Source of the DNA: Alphaproteobacteria bacterium
GTDB lineage: Bacteria > Pseudomonadota > Alphaproteobacteria > Rhodobacterales > Rhodobacteraceae
Direction of reading: 5' to 3'
Length of the DNA stretch: 21,019 nt
NCBI GenBank assembly: GCA_024277955.1
Contig: JAJRUE010000080.1
Span: forward strand, 1 to 21,019
Made by a program: the position numbers and the translations under genes. Positions 1 to 7,843 of this stretch are shown piece after piece. The notes beneath the pieces are model-generated. The model was not told the DNA's origin. It saw nothing but the letters and a program-made list of their open reading frames with translations, and made no database searches. Each line of letters opens with the position of its first letter. Within the stretch, counting starts at the first letter, position 1.

Positions 1-20
1 ATCTCCAAGCATTCGGGCGA

Positions 21-67
21 AAAACCGGGAGAAAAATCCGTCCGGGCTTTGCCCCGAGGCCCGGTTT

Positions 68-68
<1 letters not shown>
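21..68 (-). terminator. Possible terminator behind the corrinoid-protein gene
   Basis: Read on the minus strand just after the TGA of the corrinoid gene, CCGGGC and GCCCGG can pair across an 11-nt loop, followed a few bases later by ATTTTT. A wider inverted repeat, AAAACCGGG with CCCGGTTTT, encloses it and ends in a T run. Either fold could be an intrinsic terminator. The first T run is not flush against the stem, so the call is tentative. Confidence 0.35.
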
Positions 69-772
<704 letters not shown>

Positions 773-978
773 GCGGGGTCTCCGAAAACCGGGTGTCGTT
801 CAGCGCTTGTTACTAGATGAGCGCAACCGGGGAAAGTGACTTGGCGGATTGCGACATCGGCGCAAGCGCAACCGACCTTTGGGCAACAGTTGACCCGGTG
901 GGCGGCAATTGGCGGCCGGGGCGCGGCATCCGGCAGCGGGGGGTGGCCGATGTTCCCGAAATGTTCTATCCTTTTCCC
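773..978. promoter_or_regulatory. Divergent intergenic region with a 10-bp direct repeat
   Basis: This spacer separates the divergent corrinoid-protein and radical SAM genes and must hold both promoters. AGCGCAACCG occurs twice in direct orientation (820-829 and 865-874, 45 bp apart), and a GCGCT/AGCGC stem with a 12-nt loop lies at 803-824. I could not assign a clear -35/-10 pair. An open frame enters from 817 in frame with the radical SAM gene, but its translation looks non-coding. Confidence 0.25.
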
Positions 979-2064
979 ATGGACGATCCCGACCCCACGC
1001 TCGCGCCCAACCTGCGCCGCCCCGGGCGAGGCGCCCGCTCGAACCGCGCGGGCCGGTTCGAACCCTGCGCCCGCGTGGTTGTGGACGACGGCTGGGACAT
1101 GCCCGAAGACACGCGCCTGGCGCGCACCGAGCTGGCGCTGGAACGTCCGCGGCGGGTGATCAGCCGCAACGCGTCGCCGGATCTGCCGTTCGACCGGTCG
1201 CTGAACCCCTACCGGGGCTGCGAACATGGCTGCATCTACTGTTTCGCCCGCCCGAGCCACGCCTGGCTGGGCCTGTCGCCGGGGCTGGATTTCGAAACCC
1301 GGCTGATCGCGCGCCCCACGGCCCCCGAGGCGCTGCGCCGCGAACTGTCGGCGCCGGGCTACCGGGTTGCGCCGCTGGCGATCGGCACCAACACCGACCC
1401 CTACCAGCCGATCGAGGCGCGCCTGCGGGTGATGCGCGGGGTGCTCGAGGTGCTGCGCGACTTCAACCACCCGGTAGCGGTGACCACCAAGGGCACGCTG
1501 GTGGAACGCGACCTGGACATCCTGGGCGACATGGGCCGGCGCGGGCTGGTGCATGTGGGGGTGTCGATCACCACGCTGGACGCGCGGCTGTCGCGGCAGC
1601 TCGAGCCGCGCGCCCCGGCTCCGGCGCGCCGGCTGGCGATGATCGGCAGGCTGGCGCAGGCGGGTTGCCCGGTGCGGCTGATGCTGGCGCCGGTGATCCC
1701 GGGGCTGACCGATCACGAGGTGGAAGGCATCGTCGCCGCCGCGGCCGACGCCGGGGCAAGTTCGGCGGAATGGATCCTGCTGCGCCTGCCCGGCGAGCTG
1801 CGCGAGCTGTTCGCCGAGTGGCTGGCCGAACATCGCCCCGACCGGGCGGCGCGGGTGATGGCCCGGCTGCGCGAGATGCATGGCGGGCGCGAATACGACA
1901 GCCGCTGGGGCAGGCGGTTGCGCGGCGAGGGGGTTCATGCGCGGCTGATCGCGCAGCGCTTCGACCTGGCGGCGCGCCGCGCGGGCCTGTCGCGCGACGG
2001 TGCGGCGCCGCGCTGCGACCTGTTCCGGGTGCCGGGGCGGGGAGAGCAGCTGGATCTCTTCTGA
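979..2064 (+). CDS. PA0069-family radical SAM protein
   Basis: A 361-residue radical SAM enzyme. Residues 81-88 read CEHGCIYC, giving the cluster ligands C81, C85 and C88 in CxxxCxxC spacing. The surrounding text NPYRGCEHGCIYCFARP and the upstream GRGARSNRAGRFE are typical of the PA0069/SplB-like family. Later conserved stretches include the TNTDPYQP and LAPVIPGLTD blocks, and the protein ends in QLDLF. The substrate is unknown for this family. The start is uncertain: ATG at 979 gives the usual family length, ATG at 961 adds six residues, and the in-frame ATG at 817 would add 54 residues of unlikely composition. No strong Shine-Dalgarno decides it. The gene runs opposite to its two methionine-related neighbours and converges on bmt at a tandem-hairpin element. 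Confidence 0.88.
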   Translation: MDDPDPTLAPNLRRPGRGARSNRAGRFEPCARVVVDDGWDMPEDTRLARTELALERPRRVISRNASPDLPFDRSLNPYRGCEHGCIYCFARPSHAWLGLSPGLDFETRLIARPTAPEALRRELSAPGYRVAPLAIGTNTDPYQPIEARLRVMRGVLEVLRDFNHPVAVTTKGTLVERDLDILGDMGRRGLVHVGVSITTLDARLSRQLEPRAPAPARRLAMIGRLAQAGCPVRLMLAPVIPGLTDHEVEGIVAAAADAGASSAEWILLRLPGELRELFAEWLAEHRPDRAARVMARLREMHGGREYDSRWGRRLRGEGVHARLIAQRFDLAARRAGLSRDGAAPRCDLFRVPGRGEQLDLF

Positions 2065-2073
2065 ACCGGGCGC

Positions 2074-2119
2074 CGAAATCTTTCAAAGATTTCGGGACGT
2101 TTTCTTTCAAAGAAAACGT
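2074..2119. terminator. Tandem double-hairpin element between convergent genes
   Basis: Two near-perfect palindromes lie back to back. The first pairs CGAAATCTTT with AAAGATTTCG around one C (2074-2094). The second pairs ACGTTTTCTTT with AAAGAAAACGT around one C (2097-2119). Their centres, 2084 and 2108, are 24 bp apart. The element starts 10 bp after the radical SAM stop and sits 40 bp from the bmt stop on the other strand, so it could stop transcription from both sides. A second element of the same architecture but different sequence lies at 14691-14737. Confidence 0.7.
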
Positions 2120-2158
2120 CTGCCCCGCGCCGGCCATCCTTTCCCGGCGAAGGCCAGG

Positions 2159-3175
2159 CTAGCCGCGCCGCCGCCGGCCCGAGCGCACGCGGGTCTTGGT
2201 TTCCAGCCCGTCGGTGCCGTCGCTGGTCGAAGAAAACCCGCCCAGGGTTTGGCTGATCTTTTCCAGCGTCGGGCGCGGACCCGGCGTGCGGGTTTCCAGG
2301 GCTTCCTTCATCTTTTCAAGATGTTCCGGCGTCGTCCCGCAGCACCCGCCGATGATGCGCGCGCCGCAATCGCGCGCCAGAACCGCGTATTCGGCCATCA
2401 GCTCGGGCGTGCCGTCGTAGTGGATGTGGCCGTGTTCGTATTTCGGGATGCCGGCATTGCCTTTGGCGATCAGCGGCCGTTCGGTGCCCTGGGCGACAAA
2501 ACCCAGGATGGTGCGCAGCAGGTCGGACGCTCCGACCCCGCAGTTCGCCCCGAAGCCGATCGGCTGGTGATCCAGCTTTTCCACCATCGCCACCATGTCG
2601 GACGAGGTCACGCCCATCATCGTGCGCCCCGAAGTGTCAAAGCTCATGGTGCCGCACCAGGGCATGCCCGCCAGCAGCGCCGCTTCGCCGGCGGCGCGGT
2701 ATTCTTCGGGGGCGGAAATGGTTTCCACCCAGAGCACATCGACGCCGCCTTCCTTCAGCCCCTCGGCCTGTTCGTGGAACATCTCGACGGCATTGGCGTA
2801 GGTGAGCGTGCCCATCGGCTCCATGATCTCGCCGGTGGGGCCGATCGAGCCGGCGACCACCACGGGCCGGCCGGCCTTGTCGGCGACCTCGCGGCCGATC
2901 TCGGCGGCAACGCGGTTCAGTTCGCGCACCCGGTTCTGGGCGCCGTGCAGCTTGAGCCGCGAGGCATTGCCGCCGAAACTGTTGGTCAGGAACAGGTCGC
3001 TGCCCGCCCCCACCGCGCCCTGGTAAAGCGCGGCGATCCGGTCCGGGTGGTCCACGTTCCACAGTTCGGGCGCATCGCCCGATTGCAGGCCCATGTTGAA
3101 CAGCGTGGTGCCGGTGGCGCCATCGGCCATCAGCCAGTCGCGCTCGGCCAGAAGCCGGGTCAAAGCGTCGGTCAT
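2159..3175 (-). CDS. bmt: Zinc-dependent homocysteine S-methyltransferase (betaine-homocysteine methyltransferase family)
   Basis: A 338-residue (beta/alpha)8 methyltransferase that transfers a methyl group to homocysteine to make methionine. The zinc ligands are visible: GANC gives C212, and GGCCGTTPEH gives C278 and C279. The N-terminal DGATGT (residues 18-23) and TNSFGGN (64-70) blocks fit the Pfam S-methyl_trans family. The last 35 residues are a polar, basic tail. ATG 3175 fits the family N-terminus and has GAGAG about 11 bases upstream; a longer in-frame extension to 3346 lacks coding character. The family covers betaine-dependent enzymes and the homocysteine half of MetH. The nearby corrinoid protein favours the MetH-like role (inference). 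The third component expected for such a system, a methyltetrahydrofolate-binding protein, is not in this window. Confidence 0.9.
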   Translation of the reverse strand: MTDALTRLLAERDWLMADGATGTTLFNMGLQSGDAPELWNVDHPDRIAALYQGAVGAGSDLFLTNSFGGNASRLKLHGAQNRVRELNRVAAEIGREVADKAGRPVVVAGSIGPTGEIMEPMGTLTYANAVEMFHEQAEGLKEGGVDVLWVETISAPEEYRAAGEAALLAGMPWCGTMSFDTSGRTMMGVTSSDMVAMVEKLDHQPIGFGANCGVGASDLLRTILGFVAQGTERPLIAKGNAGIPKYEHGHIHYDGTPELMAEYAVLARDCGARIIGGCCGTTPEHLEKMKEALETRTPGPRPTLEKISQTLGGFSSTSDGTDGLETKTRVRSGRRRRG

Positions 3176-3370
3176 GTGATCGGGTCTCTCACGAATCAAA
3201 ACGGATCGCGCGGGCAGGGTGCCCGGCGTCATCGCGAGGCAAATGCCACGATTTCTGCCCCCGCGCAAACCGATAATCTTCATCATCATCTTGAGGGCGG
3301 GCCGCGCTATGGCCGCGCTATGGCCGCGCGCCGGCGTGTCGGGCACGCCCTCACCGCGCCCTCACCGCCC
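3176..3370. other. bmt upstream region with a hairpin and short tandem repeats
   Basis: This spacer should hold the bmt promoter on the minus strand. It contains a compact hairpin, CGGGCA-ggg-TGCCCG (3211-3225), 36 bases before the bmt start. It also has two exact copies plus a partial third copy of an 11-bp unit GCCGCGCTATG (3301-3329), and three copies of CCCTCACCG (3348-3356, 3359-3367, 3368-3376). The last copy overlaps the stop codon of the MprF-like gene. I saw no match to SAM-II, SAH or SAM/SAH riboswitch signatures. Confidence 0.4.
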
Positions 3371-5287
3371 TCACCGCCAGGCGCGCCGGGGGCGCAGGCG
3401 GCGCAGCGGTCCGGGGCGGCGGATGCGTGCCAGCACCGCCGCCAGCCCGAGCAGCAGCGAAACCCGCCCCGGCGCGGCCGCATAGAGCGTTTGCCAGTTG
3501 GGGGCAAAGCTGGTCTTGAACCGGCGCAGCCCGTCGCCGCCGGCCAGCCGCATCAGCCGGGCGCGCAGCCCGGCCAGCCGGCCCGCATCGCCAGCATCCG
3601 CCAGCGGCAGGGCGGCCAGCGACAGGCGCGGGCAAAAGATCGCCGCGGCGCTGTTGATCGCGGCGCACAGCAGCAGGTGCATGGTGCCGTCGGGGGCCTG
3701 CGGATCCTGGCGCATCAGGTCCAGCGTCCATTCGCGGCGGTTCTCGTGCAGGGTGATGAAGGCCACCAGGCGATCGTCCCGCCAGGCCAGGAACACCCGC
3801 TGGCAACTGACATAATCGCCCTGGAACCGGCCCATCGAAAAGCCGCGTTCGCCGCCATGCGTCCGGGCCCAGGCCTGCGACAGGCGCGCCATGTCGTCCA
3901 GCGGCAGGCGGCGGCCGCCTTCGGTGACGCGGATGCCGGCCTTTTCGGCCTTGCGCAGCAGGCGCCGCAACTGCCGGTGTTCGGGGCCGGCGGTGGTGAA
4001 GCTTGCGGGCTCCAGCCAGGCCTCTTGCGAAATCGCCAGGGTCTTCCAGCCGCGCGCGCGCGCCGCCGCCGCGGTGCGGGCGCTGCATTTGTAGATCAGC
4101 GGGCTGCGCTGGGCGCGCCGGGCGCACTCCGAAAGTGCTGTGATCGCGCCTGCCAGCGCCGCGCCCGCGGTCGACAGCGGATCCCCCAGCATGACCAGCG
4201 CCTGGCCCGCCGGCGCCGCCGCCAGCAAGGGCCTTCCGTCCGCGTGCAGCAGCGCAAATTCCCCCTGGCGCACCAGGTTGGTTTCGGCGCGCGCGCAGAA
4301 CCACAGCGCGTTTTCCAGCCCCGGCGCCAGGTATGGCTGCGGCTCGGGCGGGTGCAGGACGACGGTCACGCGGGCGCGGTCGCGTTCGAGCGGGCCGCGC
4401 AGCAGCATCGCCGCGCCCAGCACCGCCGGCACCAGATAATAGACCAGCCGGAACGCCAGCGCCGACGCCAGCAGCGGTTCGTGGTCGATCATCGGCAAGA
4501 GCGCCAGCAGCGTGACCTCGAACGGGCCGACGCCGCCCGGGGTGCCGGCGATCAGCCCGGCGCCAAGCGCCACCAGAAAGGCGGTGAACACGGTAGCGGG
4601 CGCGACCTCGACCCCCGCCGGCAGCAGCAGATAGAGCGCCAGCGCGGCAAAGAACGTGTCCACCAGCGCCAGCCCCAGGACCGAACCAAAGGCCCGCAGG
4701 CTGGGCAGCCGCCCAAGCGCGCGCGGCGCCAGTCCCAGCACCAGGCAGACCACGGCGCCGGCGGCCAGAACCGCGATCGCCAGCGGCCGGGCGTGAAAGG
4801 CGGTCACCCCGGTCAGCAGCACCGCCAGCGCCGCCACCACCGCCCAGCCGGCCAGGAACGACAGCGATACCGCGACCGACAGCCGCAGCGCCTGGCCCAG
4901 CGAAAGTTCCGGCAGCAGCCGCCAGCGCACCAGCGCCCCCGACAAGACCCCGAAACCGGCGAATTGCGCCACCGCGATCGCCGCCGTGCCCGACAGGCGG
5001 GCGCGCGCCGGGGCGATGCCGGTGCCGATCAGCCCGTGCACCACCTGGTCATAGCGCCCGACCGCCCAGAAACTGGCCACCGTGGCGGCGGCGGCGCCGA
5101 TCCATTGCAGCGCACCGACCTGGTGGATGGTGCGCCAGACCTCGCCCATGTCCAGCTGCGGCAGCCGTTCGCGCAGCACCCAGAACCCCAGCGCCACCAG
5201 CGCCAGCATCACCAGTTGGCGCCCCAGCATGGGCCGCAGACGAATGTCGACGGATTGCGCGATGCCGCGCGTCCGGTTTGCAGGCAT
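3371..5287 (-). CDS. MprF-like integral membrane protein: flippase-type domain plus DUF2156 aminoacyl-transferase-like domain
   Basis: A 638-residue membrane protein with the two-part plan of MprF (phosphatidylglycerol lysyl/alanyl-transferase). Residues about 20-300 hold roughly eight hydrophobic segments, including the conserved TPGGVGPFE (249-257) and FRLVYYLVP (279-287) motifs of the flippase-type domain. From about residue 320 a soluble cytoplasmic GNAT-like DUF2156 domain follows. Characterised MprF proteins are about 840-880 residues with more helices, so this is a compact form. The family charges membrane lipids with an amino acid and flips them, altering surface charge. The lipid and amino acid used here cannot be read from sequence. 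ATG 5287 is chosen over GTG 5305 because GGAGG lies five bases before it. The last codons and stop lie in a small tandem repeat with a second in-frame stop just behind. Confidence 0.82.
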   Translation of the reverse strand: MPANRTRGIAQSVDIRLRPMLGRQLVMLALVALGFWVLRERLPQLDMGEVWRTIHQVGALQWIGAAAATVASFWAVGRYDQVVHGLIGTGIAPARARLSGTAAIAVAQFAGFGVLSGALVRWRLLPELSLGQALRLSVAVSLSFLAGWAVVAALAVLLTGVTAFHARPLAIAVLAAGAVVCLVLGLAPRALGRLPSLRAFGSVLGLALVDTFFAALALYLLLPAGVEVAPATVFTAFLVALGAGLIAGTPGGVGPFEVTLLALLPMIDHEPLLASALAFRLVYYLVPAVLGAAMLLRGPLERDRARVTVVLHPPEPQPYLAPGLENALWFCARAETNLVRQGEFALLHADGRPLLAAAPAGQALVMLGDPLSTAGAALAGAITALSECARRAQRSPLIYKCSARTAAAARARGWKTLAISQEAWLEPASFTTAGPEHRQLRRLLRKAEKAGIRVTEGGRRLPLDDMARLSQAWARTHGGERGFSMGRFQGDYVSCQRVFLAWRDDRLVAFITLHENRREWTLDLMRQDPQAPDGTMHLLLCAAINSAAAIFCPRLSLAALPLADAGDAGRLAGLRARLMRLAGGDGLRRFKTSFAPNWQTLYAAAPGRVSLLLGLAAVLARIRRPGPLRRLRPRRAWR

Positions 5288-5361
5288 GTCACCCTCCGAT
5301 ACCACCGCATTCGGGGGTATCAGGCGGCGCCTTACACAGGCTTAACAGCTAAAATTGCGCG

Positions 5362-5389
5362 AAAAAAACGCGCGGCTCGAACCGCGCGT
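5362..5389 (-). terminator. Intrinsic terminator of the zeta-subunit gene
   Basis: On the minus strand an 8-bp GC stem, ACGCGCGG with CCGCGCGT and a 6-nt loop, is followed at once by a run of seven Ts (5368-5362). It lies about 90 bp past the zeta gene stop and before the MprF-like gene, so the two are likely separate transcripts. On the plus strand the same stem is followed by CCGTTTTT, so it could act in both directions. Confidence 0.8.
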
Positions 5390-5480
5390 CCGTTTTTCCT
5401 GTTCCGGCGACATGAGCGGTTGACCAGGCATGCTGGCCGTCGGCCTGTGCCGGTCCGTCCCCTGGCCGGCGGGGCAGGGG

Positions 5481-5795
5481 TCACTCTTCGCCGAGCAGCT
5501 GGGCCTTCGCCTCGGCCAGGAATTCCTGCATCTTGGTGCGGATCGTGGTTTCGTCGGCCTTGTCGCCCAGATCGCCGGCGATCTTGCGGTAGACGTCTTC
5601 GTGGCCGGCCTCTTCGAAATCGGCCTTGACCACGCTCATCGCATAGTCGTTCGCCGCCTCTCCGGTCAGCCCCATCAGCTCGGCCGCCCACAGGCCCAAC
5701 AGCTTGTTGCGCCGCGCGGTCGCCTTGAACTGCATTTCCTGGTCATGGGCATACTTGTTTTCAAAAGCGTTTTCGCGCTCGTCGAAGGTCGTCAT
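5481..5795 (-). CDS. F1-ATPase inhibitor, zeta subunit (DUF1476)
   Basis: A 104-residue soluble, mostly helical protein of the DUF1476 family. In Paracoccus denitrificans this family is the zeta subunit, which blocks ATP hydrolysis by the F1Fo-ATP synthase by inserting its N-terminus into the F1 rotor/stator interface. The N-terminus (MTTFDERENAFENKYAHDQE) and the following KATARRNKLLGLWAAELMGL block match that family, and the length matches the Paracoccus protein. ATG 5795 is preceded by AGGA at a good distance. The gene is monocistronic, with its own promoter candidate upstream and an intrinsic terminator downstream. It is divergent from purC. Confidence 0.93.
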   Translation of the reverse strand: MTTFDERENAFENKYAHDQEMQFKATARRNKLLGLWAAELMGLTGEAANDYAMSVVKADFEEAGHEDVYRKIAGDLGDKADETTIRTKMQEFLAEAKAQLLGEE

Positions 5796-5830
5796 CCGGA
5801 GTCCTTTCGGGCTGAGGTTCAGTTCTGTCT

Positions 5831-5859
5831 GATATGCCCATTGCGGCGCGGTTTCGCAA
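5831..5859 (-). promoter_or_regulatory. Candidate sigma-70 promoter of the zeta-subunit gene
   Basis: On the minus strand, TTGCGA (5859-5854) and CATATC (5836-5831) are separated by exactly 17 bp, about 36 bp before the start codon. The -35 matches consensus at four positions and the -10 at three. No transcription data support it. Confidence 0.4.
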
Positions 5860-5874
5860 GGGTTTCAGCCCGCC

Positions 5875-5903
5875 TTGCGGCAGGTCATGTCATCGCATAT
5901 ACG
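5875..5903 (+). promoter_or_regulatory. Candidate sigma-70 promoter of the purC-purS-purQ cluster
   Basis: TTGCGG (5875-5880) and TATACG (5898-5903) are separated by exactly 17 bp. This predicts a leader of roughly 45-50 nt before the purC ATG. The divergent zeta promoter candidate ends only 15 bp away, so the two would share regulatory space. I saw no clear PurR-like operator. Confidence 0.5.
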
Positions 5904-5957
5904 GGCGCCAGGTGGGCGGGCCGCAGGATGTGCCGTCCAGACCCGATCGGAGAACAG

Positions 5958-6719
5958 ATGGCACGGCGCAAGAAAATCTATGAAGGCAAGGCCAAGATTC
6001 TTTACGAAGGCCCCGAGCCGGGCACCTATGTGCAATACTTCAAGGATGACGCCACCGCCTATAACGCCGAAAAGCGCGCCACCATCGACGGCAAGGGCGT
6101 GCTGAACAACCGGCTGAGCGAATTCTTCATGACCGGGCTGGCCGGGATCGGCGTGCCGACGCATTTCATCAAGCGGCTCAACATGCGCGAACAGCTGATC
6201 CGGGCGGTGGAAATCATCCCGCTGGAAGTGATCGTGCGCAACTTTGCCGCCGGGTCGATGGCGAAACGGCTGGGCATGGACGAAGGCACGCCGCTGCCGC
6301 GCCCGATCATCGAGTTTTCCTACAAGGACGACAAGCTGGGCGACCCGCTGGTGCCCGAGGAATACATCATCGCCTTTGGCTGGGCGTCGCAGCAGGACCT
6401 GGACGACATCGTGGCGCTGGCGCTGCGGGTCAACGATTTCCTGAGCGGCGTGATGCACGGCGTCGGCATCCAGCTGGTGGATTTCAAGATCGAGGTAGGC
6501 CGGGTCTGGGAAGGCGACTTCATGCGGCTGATCGTGGCCGATGAAATCAGCCCCGACAGCTGCCGGCTGTGGGACAAGGAAACGGGCCGCAAGCTGGACA
6601 AGGACGTGTTCCGCCGCGACCTGGGCGATCTGGCCGATGCCTATACCGAAGTGGCGAAACGGCTGGGGGTCATGCCGTCGAACGTGACCCATCAGACCAA
6701 GCCGACCTTGATCAACTGA
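5958..6719 (+). CDS. purC: Phosphoribosylaminoimidazole-succinocarboxamide synthase (SAICAR synthetase)
   Basis: This 253-residue cytoplasmic enzyme joins CAIR and aspartate with ATP to make SAICAR in de novo purine synthesis. The N-terminal KKIYEGKAKILYEG forms the start of the nucleotide-binding region. Both family signatures are present: the LEVIVRNFAAGS block (about residues 90-101) and the VDFKIEVGR block (about 175-183). Length is normal for bacterial PurC. ATG 5958 has GGAGA a few bases upstream; an open frame extends further up but is non-coding. purS and purQ follow on the same strand. Confidence 0.97.
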   Translation: MARRKKIYEGKAKILYEGPEPGTYVQYFKDDATAYNAEKRATIDGKGVLNNRLSEFFMTGLAGIGVPTHFIKRLNMREQLIRAVEIIPLEVIVRNFAAGSMAKRLGMDEGTPLPRPIIEFSYKDDKLGDPLVPEEYIIAFGWASQQDLDDIVALALRVNDFLSGVMHGVGIQLVDFKIEVGRVWEGDFMRLIVADEISPDSCRLWDKETGRKLDKDVFRRDLGDLADAYTEVAKRLGVMPSNVTHQTKPTLIN

Positions 6720-6752
6720 GGCCCGCAAGGCCATGAAAAACCGGGGTAAATG

Positions 6753-6992
6753 ATGAAAGCCAGGGTTCATGTGATGCTGAAAGCCGGGGTGCTCGACCCG
6801 CAGGGCGAAGCGATCCGCCACGCGCTGGGCGCGCTGGGCTTCGAGGGCGTCGAAAAGGTGCGTCAGGGCAAGGTGATCGACCTTGAACTGGCCGAAACCG
6901 ACCGCGCCCGCGCCGAAGCGGCGGTGACCGAGATGTGCGAAAAGCTGCTCGCCAACACGGTGATCGAAAGCTACACGATCGAGGTCGGCTGA
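6753..6992 (+). CDS. purS: Phosphoribosylformylglycinamidine synthase subunit PurS
   Basis: A 79-residue small subunit of the three-part FGAM synthase (PurS-PurQ-PurL), which converts FGAR to FGAM using glutamine and ATP. PurS bridges PurQ and PurL. The sequence MKARVHVMLKAGVLDPQGEA and the closing SYTIEVG are typical. Two ATGs stand in tandem at 6750 and 6753. The second is preferred because the GGGG upstream is six bases from it but only three from the first. It lies 33 bp after purC and 123 bp before purQ. purL is not in this window. Confidence 0.95.
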   Translation: MKARVHVMLKAGVLDPQGEAIRHALGALGFEGVEKVRQGKVIDLELAETDRARAEAAVTEMCEKLLANTVIESYTIEVG

Positions 6993-7039
6993 GCCCGGCT
7001 TCGGCAAAGGTCCGCCGCGGCGATTTTCGACCGGCGGCC

Positions 7040-7104
7040 CCGCCCGGAACATCGGCCCGGAACATCGGCCCGGAACACCGGCCCAGTGCATCGGCCCAGA
7101 ACAG
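7040..7104. repeat. Five-unit 13-bp tandem repeat between purS and purQ
   Basis: The unit CGGCCCGGAACAT repeats in five adjoining 13-bp blocks starting at 7040, 7053, 7066, 7079 and 7092. The second is exact, the first and third differ at one base, and the last two differ at several. The final block runs into the AGGAG (7103-7107) that serves as the purQ ribosome-binding site. The two pur genes are otherwise normal. Confidence 0.85.
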
Positions 7105-7115
7105 GAGCACCGAAA

Positions 7116-7784
7116 ATGAAAGCCGCCGTCATCGTCTTTCCCGGCTCGAACTGCGACCGCGACCTGGTCGTGGCCTTCGAGCGCGCCGGGGCCAGCGTCG
7201 AAAAGGTCTGGCACAAGGACACGGCCCTGCCCGAAGGCGTCGATATCGTGGCGGTGCCCGGCGGGTTTTCCTTTGGCGACTATTTGCGCTGCGGCGCCAT
7301 CGCGGCGCGCTCGCCGATCAGCCGGTCGCTGGTGGCCCATGCCGAACGCGGCGGCCATGTGCTGGGGATCTGCAACGGCTTTCAGGTGCTGACCGAAACC
7401 GGCCTGCTGCCGGGCGCACTGATGCGCAACGCCGGGCTGAAATTCGTCTGCCGGGATGTGCGCTTGCGAATCGAGACCGCCGACAGCGGCTTTACCGCCG
7501 GCTACGAGGCCGGGCAGGTCGTCAGCTACCCGGTGGCGCATCACGACGGCAACTACACCGCCGACGCCGACACGCTGGCCCGGCTGCGCGGCGAAGGCCG
7601 GGTGGCGTTCCGCTATGTCGACAACCCGAACGGTTCGGCCGACGACATCGCCGGGATCCTGTCGCAAAATCGCCGGGTGCTGGGGATGATGCCGCACCCG
7701 GAACGCGCCATCGACCCGCTGCAGGGCGGCGAGGACGGGGCGGCGATGTTCGCAGCGCTGAGCCGCGTGCTGGAAACCGCCTGA
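7116..7784 (+). CDS. purQ: Phosphoribosylformylglycinamidine synthase subunit PurQ (glutamine amidotransferase)
   Basis: A 222-residue class I glutamine amidotransferase that supplies ammonia to PurL in FGAM synthesis. The nucleophile elbow GICNGFQ places the catalytic cysteine at C86, and MPHPERA supplies H194 and E196, completing the triad. The N-terminal VIVFPGSNCDRD is typical of PurQ. ATG 7116 is preceded by AGGAG at eight bases; an upstream in-frame GTG at 7086 lies inside the tandem repeat and is unlikely. Confidence 0.97.
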   Translation: MKAAVIVFPGSNCDRDLVVAFERAGASVEKVWHKDTALPEGVDIVAVPGGFSFGDYLRCGAIAARSPISRSLVAHAERGGHVLGICNGFQVLTETGLLPGALMRNAGLKFVCRDVRLRIETADSGFTAGYEAGQVVSYPVAHHDGNYTADADTLARLRGEGRVAFRYVDNPNGSADDIAGILSQNRRVLGMMPHPERAIDPLQGGEDGAAMFAALSRVLETA

Positions 7785-7808
7785 ACGCCGCAGGCGCGCA
7801 TACACGGC

Positions 7809-7837
7809 TTGAGCCGGCGGGCGCGCGGGCGTAACCT
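7809..7837 (+). promoter_or_regulatory. Candidate promoter of dctB-dctD
   Basis: TTGAGC (7809-7814) and TAACCT (7832-7837) are 17 bp apart, just upstream of the first dctB ATG at 7844. If used, transcription would begin at or next to that ATG, giving a leaderless message; otherwise a later ATG at 8021 would be the start. The -10 match is weak. Confidence 0.3.
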
Positions 7838-7843
7838 GTGCAC

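Noticed and set aside
773..860. SAM-II-like riboswitch upstream of the corrinoid gene (minus strand), suggested by a GCGCT/AGCGC stem
   Set aside because: The loop and the downstream pseudoknot sequence of SAM-II are absent.
817..978. Longer start for the radical SAM protein at the ATG at 817
   Set aside because: The extra 54 residues are unlike the family N-terminus and cover the divergent promoter region.
3176..3346. SAM, SAH or cobalamin riboswitch, or a longer protein start, upstream of bmt
   Set aside because: Only a simple 6-bp hairpin is present and no consensus riboswitch core or B12 box is visible; the in-frame extension has no family similarity.
2000..5629. A plus-strand open frame of over 1200 codons opposite bmt and the MprF-like gene
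   Set aside because: Its translation is rich in Arg, Gln, Gly, Ala and His with no domain, as expected for the reverse of GC-rich genes; the minus-strand proteins have clear motifs.
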